Origin: Nitrospira sp. CG24D
Lineage (GTDB): Bacteria; Nitrospirota; Nitrospiria; Nitrospirales; Nitrospiraceae
DNA length: 64,000 nucleotides
Assembly: GCA_002869855.2 (NCBI GenBank)
Contig: NEWQ02000013.1
Span: 165,650-229,649 of the forward strand
Reading direction: 5' to 3'
Positions 25,860 to 34,504 of the stretch are shown here, one piece after another. A program made the position numbers and the translations under genes. The first letter of the stretch is position 1. The number at the start of each line of letters is the position of its first letter. The notes under the pieces were generated by a model. That model was not told the DNA's origin and searched no databases. It saw only the letters and a program-made list of their open reading frames with translations.

Positions 25860-26360
25860 ATGAGGCTGGTGGCGTGCCCGATCTGCGGCACAACAAAAAC
25901 TCGACTCGCAGTCCGCCGGTCGTTCACGGACAGGCTCTTTGGTTATGTGACGGTCTATCCGTTCCGCTGTCAGCTTTGTGCGCGGCGGTTTCGTTCTTTC
26001 CTTGGTCGAGTTGCCACCAATCCCCGCCGCAACTTCGATCGGGTTGCGGTCGATTTTCCCGTGTGGCTGAAGCCTCTGCATGCATCACCGCATGAGTTGG
26101 GGGAAGAAGGGATTATCCAGGACTTGTCGATTCGCGGCTGCCGGATTCGTTGTGACCGTCCCGTGGTTCCGGGGACACGGGTGGAACTAGAATTTCAGCA
26201 CTCCAGCGTGTCTTTCCCCATCACGGTGGAGGAGGCTATTGTCCGGTACTCGTCCCAAGGAGAAATTGGCCTGCGATTTGTCCAGTTGTATCGACAGGAC
26301 CAACGTCGTATCCGTAGCATTCTGGATCTCTGGTTGCCGGAACCGGTCCTCTCCCGCTAA
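25860..26360 (+). CDS. PilZ domain protein with N-terminal zinc ribbon
   Basis: This 166-residue protein carries a possible zinc ribbon at the N-terminus (CPICG at residues 6-10 and CQLC near 39-42). A C-terminal PilZ domain (about 57-160) follows. The PilZ c-di-GMP motif appears as RRNFDRVAVDFPVWL with a DLSIRGCRI second motif. PilZ proteins sense cyclic di-GMP and act on motility, secretion or polysaccharide synthesis. The ribbon may recruit a partner. A possible sigma-54 promoter lies upstream. Confidence 0.83.
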   Translation: MRLVACPICGTTKTRLAVRRSFTDRLFGYVTVYPFRCQLCARRFRSFLGRVATNPRRNFDRVAVDFPVWLKPLHASPHELGEEGIIQDLSIRGCRIRCDRPVVPGTRVELEFQHSSVSFPITVEEAIVRYSSQGEIGLRFVQLYRQDQRRIRSILDLWLPEPVLSR

Positions 26361-26393
26361 GTGATCGGCATGCACCATCAAGACGTGGGCGAC

Positions 26394-29066
26394 TCACTCG
26401 TATCTGAGGACGGACAACGGCCGTTGTCCCAGTAGGCGGTAGGTGGTGAGAAATCCCACGATGAGCGTGAGAACCATCGTGAGCCCCAGTCCGATGACTA
26501 ATACGTATGGATGCAGCGCCCAGGCGAGTTCAAACACCCATCGAAGGAGCGCCCAGGACAAGGCGCTAGCTAATCCGACGCCGATCGCGCCACCCACGAT
26601 ACCCAGCAACAAATATTCCATCGCGAACGATCCGATGAGCAACCCCCGGGTGGCGCCCAGGGCTTTCAGCACCGCAGACTCATAGAGGCGGCGATACCGG
26701 GTGGCCGCAAGCGCCGCTCCCATGACGAGCCCTCCGGTGAGTACGCAGAAGAGCGCAACGGCTCGAATGGCCAGAGACAGGCGATCGAGGATGCGGGCGA
26801 AGCTATCGAGGACATCGCCGATATTGATCGCCGTCACGTTAGGAAATCTTGCGACGATCGCCTGTTGTAACGACACTTCGTCGGAAGGCGGTACCTGAAC
26901 CGTCGCGACATAGGTGAGGGGCGCTCCATCGAGCGCGCCGGGTGACAGGACCATGTAGAAGTTTGTGGAGAAGTTGCCCCACTCCACTTTGCGAATGCTG
27001 CTGACCTCTGCGACCAGTGGTGTGCCCTGAATGTCCAGCTCGATCGTCTGTCCGATGTCCAGCCCCATCGCCTTTGCCGCTTCCTCTTCAATCGAGATCA
27101 TGGGTAGGGAAAAGGTCTGGCCAGGTGTCCACCACCGGCCTTTGACGATGACGTTGTCCTTCGGCAGCTGATCCAAGAAGGTCAGGACATATTCTCTGGT
27201 GAGGTACCACGTCTTCCGACGCTGATCCTTGTCGGCCGCTAGTGCTGTCCGTTCCTCCTCTTCGGATACGGCTTCAGTCTTGACCGGTTGGCCGTTCACG
27301 GCCATGAGCCTTGAGCGGACCAGGGGAGTCAGACTTGGCGTGTAGGCGGCGACCCGGTCACGGAGCAGACGGGAGATGCCGTCCACTTGGTCCGGTTGAA
27401 TATCAATGAAGAAAAACGTTGGGGTATCCACCGGCCGGCTCTCGCCGATCTGCCGGAGCAAGGCTCGTTCAACCAGCGCGACGGTGACGATCACCATGAC
27501 CCCGATGCCGATGGCGATGGTCATGCTGACGGCCTGACTCCCCGGACGAACGATGTTGCCGATCGCATGGCGAACGGCCAGACGCTTAGGCCGCGCGACT
27601 ACCGCGAGCGTCCTGATCACAAGCCAGGCGGCGCTTCCTAACAGTGCGAGTGCGATCGAGAAGGCTCCCATGAAGAGCAGCCCAATTCCCCATGATCCGG
27701 CTTGCCACATCGACAGCAGGGCGAGCCCTACGGCGATCATCCCAGCGGTGAGCAGCTTCGTTCGATCAAGGCGTGCGATGTGCTGGCGCCATGTCCGGTC
27801 AGCAGCGCCCGAGGACGGCTCCGATGCGAGCGCGTCGCGCCGCAACAGCGCGACCGGTTTGACGGATCGAATGGCCAACAACGGCCACAAAGTGAAGAGC
27901 AACGTGGTGAGCAGGCCGAGGGCAAGGCCCTTACCTAGCGGCAGGAGTGAGTGCAGGGAGAGCCCTGATGTAAAACTAATTTGACCCAGCATGTCTGAGG
28001 CGAACCACGAAGACAGTATCCAAGGCACGGCTTGTTCTAGACTGACGCCGAGCGCCAGCCCTGCGACGCTTCCGGTCAGTCCCAAGAGGAGGGCCTGGGT
28101 CGCATAGGTTCGAATGATTGTCGGAGAATCGGCGCCGACGGTTTTCAGAATGGCGATGGTTGCCAGCTTTTCGCGAAGGAAGGCGCGCACGGATGTAGCG
28201 ACGCCTATGCCGCCGACAAACAGGGCAGTCAGTCCGATGAGCCCGAGATATCGTGTCAATTGTTCCAGAAATTGTTTCAGTTGCGGTTGTGCCTCCCGAT
28301 ACGTCGATACGCGTGCGGAGTCTGCTGCCAAACGGCTCCGCAATTCGTACAGGAGTGGTTCAATCTTGGCGGCGGCCGGGGTTTTTAATAGATAGCGTTC
28401 GCGCACACGACTGCCGAGTTTCACCAGCTCTGTGGCGCGGAGTCCATCCTGAGCAATCAACACGCGAGGGCCCAAGCTGAACGCATTCGCCATGCGGTCC
28501 GGCTCGGTGCGCACGATCCCGGTAATACGGAAGGTGGCCTGGCCGATGGTGAGGGATTGACCAAGCGTCAACCCCATTCGAATGAGTAGCGACTCCTGAA
28601 CAACTGCGCCCCAGCAGGGTTGTCCGGGGCAGCCGGCCGACTGGAGTTGCAGCAGTTCCCATAGCGGGCGATCCGGTTCCAAGCGAAGGGTCCCATAAAA
28701 TGGATAGCGCGAGTCCACTGCCTTGAGTTCGACGATTTGTGACGATTGGCCCGCAGTCGGTATTCCGGGAATGTGTGCTGCCATGCCGATCAACTCGCTC
28801 ACGTGAGTCATCGCAATCGCTCGGCCTGTCAGCGAAGTGAGAAATGTGAGGCCTGGTTGACTCACCTGGCGGGAGAGGCGAACTTCAAGGTCTCCGCCGA
28901 GTAAGCCGCGGGCTTCCTTTGTGACGGCTTGCTCAAGGTGGGCGGAAAACAGTGAGACTCCCACAAGAGCGCCCACTCCCACCGCAATACTGGTGAGAAA
29001 ATAGAAAAAGTGTCGCCAGGCCGCGCGAGTTTCACGCCACGCCATTTTTAAAATGAAGGTGTTCAC
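26394..29066 (-). CDS. ybbP: ABC transporter permease, FtsX/YbbP type
   Basis: This 890-residue inner-membrane protein has the layout of YbbP: an N-terminal helix (residues 15-35), a periplasmic domain, FtsX-type four-helix units at about 255-420, 480-560 and 770-885, and a second periplasmic domain between. ALGATRG-type cytoplasmic coupling loops are visible. With the ATPase beside it, the complex probably extracts lipids or lipoproteins and does not import nutrients. It overlaps nothing and starts one base after the ATPase gene. Confidence 0.88.
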   Translation of the reverse strand: MNTFILKMAWRETRAAWRHFFYFLTSIAVGVGALVGVSLFSAHLEQAVTKEARGLLGGDLEVRLSRQVSQPGLTFLTSLTGRAIAMTHVSELIGMAAHIPGIPTAGQSSQIVELKAVDSRYPFYGTLRLEPDRPLWELLQLQSAGCPGQPCWGAVVQESLLIRMGLTLGQSLTIGQATFRITGIVRTEPDRMANAFSLGPRVLIAQDGLRATELVKLGSRVRERYLLKTPAAAKIEPLLYELRSRLAADSARVSTYREAQPQLKQFLEQLTRYLGLIGLTALFVGGIGVATSVRAFLREKLATIAILKTVGADSPTIIRTYATQALLLGLTGSVAGLALGVSLEQAVPWILSSWFASDMLGQISFTSGLSLHSLLPLGKGLALGLLTTLLFTLWPLLAIRSVKPVALLRRDALASEPSSGAADRTWRQHIARLDRTKLLTAGMIAVGLALLSMWQAGSWGIGLLFMGAFSIALALLGSAAWLVIRTLAVVARPKRLAVRHAIGNIVRPGSQAVSMTIAIGIGVMVIVTVALVERALLRQIGESRPVDTPTFFFIDIQPDQVDGISRLLRDRVAAYTPSLTPLVRSRLMAVNGQPVKTEAVSEEEERTALAADKDQRRKTWYLTREYVLTFLDQLPKDNVIVKGRWWTPGQTFSLPMISIEEEAAKAMGLDIGQTIELDIQGTPLVAEVSSIRKVEWGNFSTNFYMVLSPGALDGAPLTYVATVQVPPSDEVSLQQAIVARFPNVTAINIGDVLDSFARILDRLSLAIRAVALFCVLTGGLVMGAALAATRYRRLYESAVLKALGATRGLLIGSFAMEYLLLGIVGGAIGVGLASALSWALLRWVFELAWALHPYVLVIGLGLTMVLTLIVGFLTTYRLLGQRPLSVLRYE

Positions 29067-29067
29067 G

Positions 29068-29745
29068 TTAGGCGACCGTCAATTGGTCGGCCTCGATGCG
29101 CCCATCGCGTAGCGCGACGATTCGTTGCATTCGACCGGCCAGATCTTGGTCGTGCGTGACGAGGACCAGAGTGGTGCCAAAATCTCGGTGCATGGCCAGG
29201 AGAAGGTTGATCACCTGTACTCCTGTCGTGCTATCCAAATTGCCGGTCGGTTCATCGGCGAATAAGAATGGTGGCCGGCACGCAAAGGCCCGGGCGACAG
29301 CGACCCGCTGCTGCTCTCCACCGGATAGCTGCACGGGATAATGATCGAGGCGGTCGGCCAGTCCCACGGAGGCCAACAATTCTTCCGCACGCCCATCGCC
29401 TCCCCGTTCGCCGCTCAGTTCGAGGGGAACGGTGACATTCTCCAGGGCGGTGAGTGTGGGAATGAGATGGAACGATTGGAAGATGTAGCCGATCTTCGCG
29501 CGTCTGAACCTGGCCAGGGCGCTTTCTGCCATCGTCGTTAACTCCGCCCCATCCAACACGATCGAGCCTGCGGTCGGACGATCAAGGCCGGCCATCAATC
29601 CGAGGAGCGTCGACTTCCCGCTCCCTGATGGTCCGACAATCGCGACCATTTGTTTGTCCGGAATCTCCAACGAGATGTTGTCCAGAATGGGAACCGCTCG
29701 TCCTCCGGCTGCCAGACTCATTGAAAGTTGGGTGATGCGAATCAT
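29068..29745 (-). CDS. ybbA: ABC transporter ATP-binding protein (YbbA/LolD type)
   Basis: This 225-residue ATPase has Walker A GPSGSGKST at residues 38-46, the Q-loop GYIFQSFHLIPTLTALENV, the signature LSGGEQQRVAVARA at about 140-153, and Walker B LFADEPTGNLDS. It belongs to the LolD/MacB/YbbA group that energises FtsX-type permeases. The divergent tesA gene and the ybbP gene right after it reproduce the familiar tesA/ybbA/ybbP module. Confidence 0.95.
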   Translation of the reverse strand: MIRITQLSMSLAAGGRAVPILDNISLEIPDKQMVAIVGPSGSGKSTLLGLMAGLDRPTAGSIVLDGAELTTMAESALARFRRAKIGYIFQSFHLIPTLTALENVTVPLELSGERGGDGRAEELLASVGLADRLDHYPVQLSGGEQQRVAVARAFACRPPFLFADEPTGNLDSTTGVQVINLLLAMHRDFGTTLVLVTHDQDLAGRMQRIVALRDGRIEADQLTVA

Positions 29746-29805
29746 GGGACAGTGCTTTCCTTCCTCATCGGAGCAGACAACAAGGTGGTATTATACTGCA
29801 CGAAC

Positions 29806-30507
29806 ATGGAACCTCAGTCGAAATTACAATTGCTTCGAATAGGCGCGTATGTCGGATGGCTCCTTCTGACTGGACTTTTAGGCGAGCTCCCTCTCGCTCG
29901 GGCTGCGGGACCGCCATCAGTCGATGATCGACCCAGGATCGTGGCGTTTGGGGACAGTCTGACAGCCGGACTCGGCGTTGCTGCGGATGCGACCTATCCG
30001 GCGGAGTTGCAACGGCGGTTGGATGCGCTCGGGCTGCGATATCGGGTCATCAACGCCGGGGTCAGCGGAGAGACAACTGCGGGTGGTCTGCGTCGTGTGC
30101 CGTGGATCTTGCGGAGCAAACCTGAAATCGTGATCCTTGAATTGGGAGCCAATGACGGTCTAAGAGGCTTGAGAGTGGAAGAGACGAAAGCTAATCTTGA
30201 GCACATCATTCAGCAGCTGCAGCAATCCGGCGCGCAAGTGATTCTGGCCGGCATGAAGCTCCCGCCCAATTACGGCAACGATTACCTTTCAGCATTTGAA
30301 CGCCTGTATCCTGACCTGGCGACACGCTACCGCTTGCCGCTTATCCCATTTTTCCTCGAAGGAGTGGCGGCCTCCAATACGTTAAACCAGGCCGATGGCA
30401 TCCACCCGACAGCCCGGGGCTATCGCGCGATTGTGGAAATGATGCTTGGACGGTTGCAGCCAGTTCTGAAGGGTAGGGAGAAGATGCACAACGGGGCGAA
30501 AAAATAG
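29806..30507 (+). CDS. tesA: SGNH arylesterase / thioesterase I-like
   Basis: This protein of about 233 residues has a signal peptide (about 1-34). The SGNH hydrolase blocks are VAFGDSLTAGLG (nucleophile Ser51), GVSGETTAGG, LELGANDGLRG and the terminal DGIHPTARGY with the Asp-His pair. It hydrolyses esters or thioesters in the periplasm. ATG 29806 was chosen because it begins the signal peptide. The gene is divergent from ybbA, and the 60-base gap contains a TATACT-type -10 at about 29791. Confidence 0.93.
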   Translation: MEPQSKLQLLRIGAYVGWLLLTGLLGELPLARAAGPPSVDDRPRIVAFGDSLTAGLGVAADATYPAELQRRLDALGLRYRVINAGVSGETTAGGLRRVPWILRSKPEIVILELGANDGLRGLRVEETKANLEHIIQQLQQSGAQVILAGMKLPPNYGNDYLSAFERLYPDLATRYRLPLIPFFLEGVAASNTLNQADGIHPTARGYRAIVEMMLGRLQPVLKGREKMHNGAKK

Positions 30508-30544
30508 ACTCCCGCCCCGCTGATTTCTCAGCCGGGCAGGAGTC
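30507..30544. terminator. Hairpin terminator after tesA
   Basis: GACTCC...GCCCGGCTGA-type arms (GACTCCCGCCCCGCTGA with TCAGCCGGGCAGGAGTC) form a long GC-rich stem with a short AT loop. It lies between convergent tesA and the 63-residue protein gene and could serve both. Confidence 0.75.
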
Positions 30545-30570
30545 TGTTGTGAACCGGTACTAGGGAGAGG

Positions 30571-30762
30571 CTACGACTTCTTCAGGAATGTGTCGTACAC
30601 GCCGTACGCCAGAATTCCTCCGATCATGACATAGTACAAACCGGTGATGCCGCTGTAATCTGGGGGGCCGTCACCATGCGCTTCGTTCGCCAGGACCTGC
30701 GGAGCGACTGTTAGTACGACCGCGAGAGCCATACTTCCCGTTTCCAGTAATCTCTTCACCAT
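30571..30762 (-). CDS. Small membrane protein with signal peptide, 63 aa
   Basis: The start is ATG 30762, decided by GGGAGGA seven bases upstream. The frame is open to 30846, but an upstream ATG lies only one base from the Shine-Dalgarno sequence. A signal or first membrane segment (residues 9-24, ending VLA) is followed by a polar stretch NEAHGDGPPD, a second hydrophobic helix (GLYYVMIGGILAYGVYDTF) and a KKS tail. No family is recognised. The His and Asp in the exposed loop could bind metal. Confidence 0.65.
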   Translation of the reverse strand: MVKRLLETGSMALAVVLTVAPQVLANEAHGDGPPDYSGITGLYYVMIGGILAYGVYDTFLKKS

Positions 30763-30827
30763 AATCATTCCTCCCTCAAGGGTATATCGAAAATGAGGAA
30801 CGCATTTTACAAAAATAACATGGGGCT

Positions 30828-30844
30828 GCGCAAGATCCTTGCGC
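30828..30844. repeat. Perfect inverted repeat
   Basis: GCGCAAG and CTTGCGC are separated by three bases (ATC). The repeat sits between the SWIM gene stop and the 63-residue protein start, both on the minus strand. It could be an operator or a weak terminator hairpin. Confidence 0.55.
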
Positions 30845-30887
30845 ATAAACTTAGGAGGGGGATGATCTGCTAGTGGTATTAGCGAAT

Positions 30888-31808
30888 TTACCGTGGAGCA
30901 GATTGTTTAGCGATGGAGTTGAGGGCTTCAGCGACTTGCTTGCAAGAACCGGCCATTCGATCGAGCTGGTTCCCCTTGCTGGCAAAATCCTGAGCCATCG
31001 ACTTCAGTTGACCATCATAGCGGCTGACTTCTCCTGAAAGTTCAGCGACTTTGCTCAAGACGACTTTGTAGGTTGCGACTTCCTGCTGGAGCGCTTGTGT
31101 GGTTGCCTGAGCAGCCTTCGCTTCCGCAGTAGAAGCCTGAAGTTGTTGGCTTAATCGGGCAACATAGGCTTCTCGATCCCGCATATCCGATTCCAGCTTC
31201 AGTTGGACCTCTTCGCTATCCCGGCGGCGATCTTCCAGATTACGGATGGTCTGGATCCAGTTCGCAACTTCCCCTGGAGCGATTTGGGGAGGTAGCGGCA
31301 TCGACTGGACCTGCTCAATGGCTTTGATGGCAGGTTGCAGCCACTCCACAAACACCATGACTTCACTGAGCTTGACGTCGGTGGAGGAACTTTGGCCCAT
31401 AGTCGGTGTTCCGTTTCCATTACTCGGAGATTCAGGTTGCGTAGGTGCTTTGACGTCTGGTGGAATATCTTTGGTCTTCCGGGATTGTCGCGGTTGGGAC
31501 CACCGATGGTATTCGAGCAAGACGGCGATACAGTGGCGGCAAATCGGTTCTTCGGGAAGGGTGCAGGAACATTTTGAAATTAGGTGCCCGTCTTTCAACC
31601 GGATGGTTTGTTCATAGAGCCCCGAGTTTCCTATCACCGCAGAAGAAATTTGCGCGTCGTCGGCTTCCACTATGCGAACCCGATTCTCGGACAAATATTG
31701 ATGGCCGATCTGAAAGGCGGAAATCTCGACCACCGCCTTGATCATCTGGGGGTCCAGAAGACCGAGTCGGTCGGCGCTGCAGGGAATTTTGTTTCGCATG
31801 GTTGCCAT
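30888..31808 (-). CDS. SWIM zinc-finger and coiled-coil protein
   Basis: This protein of about 306 residues has an N-terminal region (1-55), then a SWIM zinc finger CSCTLPEEPICRHCIAVLLEYH (residues about 80-101, CxC...CxH). A proline/serine linker and a long heptad-rich coiled coil (about 195-300) follow. SWIM fingers bind DNA or proteins, and the rest gives no clear family. The ATG at 31808 begins MATMRNKIPC. The frame is open further upstream, but that part overlaps the ChaN-like gene and is not coding. Its role is unknown. Confidence 0.75.
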   Translation of the reverse strand: MATMRNKIPCSADRLGLLDPQMIKAVVEISAFQIGHQYLSENRVRIVEADDAQISSAVIGNSGLYEQTIRLKDGHLISKCSCTLPEEPICRHCIAVLLEYHRWSQPRQSRKTKDIPPDVKAPTQPESPSNGNGTPTMGQSSSTDVKLSEVMVFVEWLQPAIKAIEQVQSMPLPPQIAPGEVANWIQTIRNLEDRRRDSEEVQLKLESDMRDREAYVARLSQQLQASTAEAKAAQATTQALQQEVATYKVVLSKVAELSGEVSRYDGQLKSMAQDFASKGNQLDRMAGSCKQVAEALNSIAKQSAPR

Positions 31809-31911
31809 GGAGTGTGATCCTAGGTGTGGAGGTAGTCTGCCTCGCTGGTTCGACACTGTCAAGCAGTGAGCGGTTCTGCTCGGTGGCGCGAGGTATTGGT
31901 CGGGAAGAATT

Positions 31912-32922
31912 CTACTTGCAGCGATGCGGCGGGCCTTGCTGACTGATGGGGGTGAGCCATACATAATCTGCGATGCCGTCCTGTACGAGATCTTGAATAT
32001 CCTCAATGCGTGTGTGATCAAAGGAGGCAAGGTACACCGTTGCTTGGGCGACCTGCCCGTCCATGCGACGGGCCACACGTTTCGGGATGGGTAGATTGAA
32101 TTGAATATGTCCGCCCCCCGTGTAGCTGAGAATCAAGGTATGGTCCTGCGGCCTTTGGCGAGCGGTGAGAAGCGCCGCCGTCACCGTTTTGGCCATGCCT
32201 TCGTCGCGCACCATAGAAGCTTCGTACATCCTGACATAGTCCTCATCGCTCCCCCCTCCATGGCAGCGTTTCAGCTGATCCAGAATCCTGACTCGGTAGG
32301 CCTGGTCATCGACAATGTCTTCACGATCCATTCCCCATTCAACCCAATCCTGTCCCTTTCGAGCTTCATCAAGGCCCGCTTTCACGACCTGGCGGATCAG
32401 CGGCTTGGGAGGATTCATGGCCCGGAGCGTTATCCGGTGCTCGCGGGAAAAATTTACGAGCGGCTCGTAGTTGTCAAAGGCGCCACCCCAGTTCTGTTTC
32501 CAGCGGGCTTGATCAAGAAACAGCTGCCGGTCTTGACCGGGCGTGGAGAGGTAATCATCCAGCGCGGGTTGTCCGTCCCATCCGAACATCTCCATCGTGA
32601 GAACCGGACGTCTGCCGTTCGCCAGCACCGCTTGTAGAACGGTTAAAGCGGCACCTATGTGGTGTTGGTTGTAGTGCTCTTCTCCAAGGTACACGATGTC
32701 GTAACGAGAGAGTGCCGTGAGGAATGCTGGGAGATCAAGCGATTGCCCCGTCTTCACATCAATAACACGGCCTGTCTGCCAGGAGGTGACAGGTGGCTCT
32801 ATAGGAATTGCAGGAGTGCCGCCGACACAGGCCGTGAGCAGAACATGTCCGATAACCAGGAACAAAAGAGGGAGGACGCGAGCGGTTGTAACTCGGTGGG
32901 CAAGGAAATGAGTCATAGTCAT
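31912..32922 (-). CDS. ChaN family (DUF399) lipoprotein
   Basis: This 336-residue lipoprotein has a signal peptide ending in lipobox LLTAC at about residue 32. The ChaN/DUF399 domain follows, with YDIVYLGEEHYNQHHIGAALTVLQ, RRPVLTMEMFGWDGQPALDDYL and LILSYTGGGHIQFNLPIPKRV. ChaN proteins bind heme and may handle iron at the outer membrane. Histidines in the EEHYNQHH and GGGHI stretches are candidates for heme ligands. It diverges from the unknown gene at 33043. Confidence 0.85.
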   Translation of the reverse strand: MTMTHFLAHRVTTARVLPLLFLVIGHVLLTACVGGTPAIPIEPPVTSWQTGRVIDVKTGQSLDLPAFLTALSRYDIVYLGEEHYNQHHIGAALTVLQAVLANGRRPVLTMEMFGWDGQPALDDYLSTPGQDRQLFLDQARWKQNWGGAFDNYEPLVNFSREHRITLRAMNPPKPLIRQVVKAGLDEARKGQDWVEWGMDREDIVDDQAYRVRILDQLKRCHGGGSDEDYVRMYEASMVRDEGMAKTVTAALLTARQRPQDHTLILSYTGGGHIQFNLPIPKRVARRMDGQVAQATVYLASFDHTRIEDIQDLVQDGIADYVWLTPISQQGPPHRCK

Positions 32923-32971
32923 TTCCTAACACAGCAAGTCTGTTGCGACAAGCCTGTTGTCTTGACGGGAG

Positions 32972-33001
32972 AAGAACTGGACCATTATCCTCGCTCGTTC
33001 A
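32972..33001 (+). promoter_or_regulatory. Possible sigma-70 promoter
   Basis: TTGACG at 32972-32977 and TATCCT at 32996-33001 are separated by 18 bases. It would drive the unknown gene starting at 33043. Confidence 0.4.
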
Positions 33002-33042
33002 GAGTGAACGTGAGAAGCCTGTCACGCGATGCATCCCCGGTA

Positions 33043-34368
33043 ATGAATATGTCTGAGAGCGACATCATTGCAGAGTTCCGTCGAGCCGTGAATCGTGCTG
33101 TTGGCGAATCTGAGCAGAAGTGGGAGGATTCCAGGCGCCTCCTTGAGCCCGCTATATTTCCGTCGATTTTAGGACAATTAGTTCAGCAATCTCAGGCGGC
33201 TTCGCTGCCACTTCAGGTGAAAGTCGCGCTGGCTAGTGTGTTGGGCCAGGGCCAGGCTCGCCGTGTCCAAGATCTTGATGGCGCCGCACTCAAAACTCTA
33301 ACAGGGTACCCGCCGTCTAAAGCGTTCCGCTCACTGTGCCTCTGCTTTGGGCTCGTTCAGGGCCGAGCTTCGAAGTGGCCTACCGCAGATCTTCCCAGCG
33401 AAGAGGTGGCGCGCGCGCTTCAACCGATGGCCAATCCGTTCGATCTCTTGCTCGCGACGCCTGTTGCCACCGTGCTCGATCTGGGTGCCGGCGATCTTTC
33501 GTTTGTCGGCGAACTCGTCGATCACTACCTTCCCATGCTCCTCACACATCAGCGAGAGCTGGTCCTGCATGCGGTGGATCGTCTGGATCCTCGCTCGAAA
33601 TTGGGTGGGCCACTCCATCCTGGACGAGACCGGATTGCCCAATTGCAAGCGAGACCGGGCCTGACCTTTCGTTTTTACGGTAATCAGGACATGTTCGACC
33701 TTCACGAGTTGGATGGGGCCGGTCACCTGGCTGCACGGTACACGATGGCCACTTGTTGGGCTCCTGCGACGCCGACTTTTGCCTATGAGCCGACACGACT
33801 TTCCGAGGCGGTCATCCGGGAAGATCTTCGTCGTAGCAAGGGTACGTTTCGACACGTGCGCTATGAGGGCGAGCCTGCGCTCGAAGTTCAACATGGAGAA
33901 CGAGCCCTGATCTTCCCCTCTTGGAAATTCGACGTTCGCGGGCCTGTGGCCCTTCTGAACCTCATGGCTCGCCGCGGGCTGGTTGGGGTGTTGGGTGCGG
34001 TGGATTCCCAGGTATTCTGGGAGATGCTCGCGCAATTGCTAGAAGATGCTCGCTACCGTCCCCGGAATCAGCCGTTCAATCCGGAGAACCTGCCCGTCGT
34101 ATTTGGTGACATCTATCAACGGCTGATGCAACTGAAGGTGGGAGACATTGTCTCACTCGCCCAGCTCGGTGAATTACGCTCTCGGCTTCCTGGAAATGAT
34201 GCGACTGACGCTGCGCAGCCCACCTTCGGATTTCGGGATGTGTGGATCCGGCGTGGAGCCGTGTTTCCCGGGGTCCCCGCCAGTAGTACCGCTCGTCAAT
34301 TCATGCACATGCGCGAAGAAAGTCCCCCCTGGTTTCTGACGCTCGTTCCGGAAGATCAGCGGCCATAG
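33043..34368 (+). CDS. Protein of unknown function with a possible SAM-binding motif
   Basis: This protein of about 441 residues is not assigned to a family. A motif like methyltransferase motif I, VATVLDLGAGDLSFVGELVDHYL, occurs at about residues 143-165. Helical N- and C-terminal regions surround it. Starts at 33043 and 33049 (both ATG) are equally possible. The upstream frame from 32659 overlaps the divergent ChaN-like gene and is not coding. A SAM-dependent methyltransferase or a derived Rossmann protein is the best guess. Confidence 0.65.
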   Translation: MNMSESDIIAEFRRAVNRAVGESEQKWEDSRRLLEPAIFPSILGQLVQQSQAASLPLQVKVALASVLGQGQARRVQDLDGAALKTLTGYPPSKAFRSLCLCFGLVQGRASKWPTADLPSEEVARALQPMANPFDLLLATPVATVLDLGAGDLSFVGELVDHYLPMLLTHQRELVLHAVDRLDPRSKLGGPLHPGRDRIAQLQARPGLTFRFYGNQDMFDLHELDGAGHLAARYTMATCWAPATPTFAYEPTRLSEAVIREDLRRSKGTFRHVRYEGEPALEVQHGERALIFPSWKFDVRGPVALLNLMARRGLVGVLGAVDSQVFWEMLAQLLEDARYRPRNQPFNPENLPVVFGDIYQRLMQLKVGDIVSLAQLGELRSRLPGNDATDAAQPTFGFRDVWIRRGAVFPGVPASSTARQFMHMREESPPWFLTLVPEDQRP

Positions 34369-34422
34369 GCCACTTCTCCGTGGGCGCTTGTTGTAGCCCT
34401 TTCGCAAGATACCGATGAAAAA

Positions 34423-34451
34423 TTGACCGCCTGTAGACCCTTTGTTAGACT
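34423..34451 (+). promoter_or_regulatory. Sigma-70-type promoter of the moxR operon
   Basis: TTGACC at 34423-34428 and TAGACT at 34446-34451 are separated by 17 bases, about 50 bases before the moxR-like start. Confidence 0.6.
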
Positions 34452-34504
34452 TTCGTCGTGCCTTGCCAGAACTTTCATCTCAATAGGAACGGCCACGCAA
34501 TCCT

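Noticed and set aside
32659..33042. N-terminal extension of the 33043 gene
   Set aside because: It overlaps the divergent ChaN-like lipoprotein gene, including its signal peptide, and translates to low-quality sequence.
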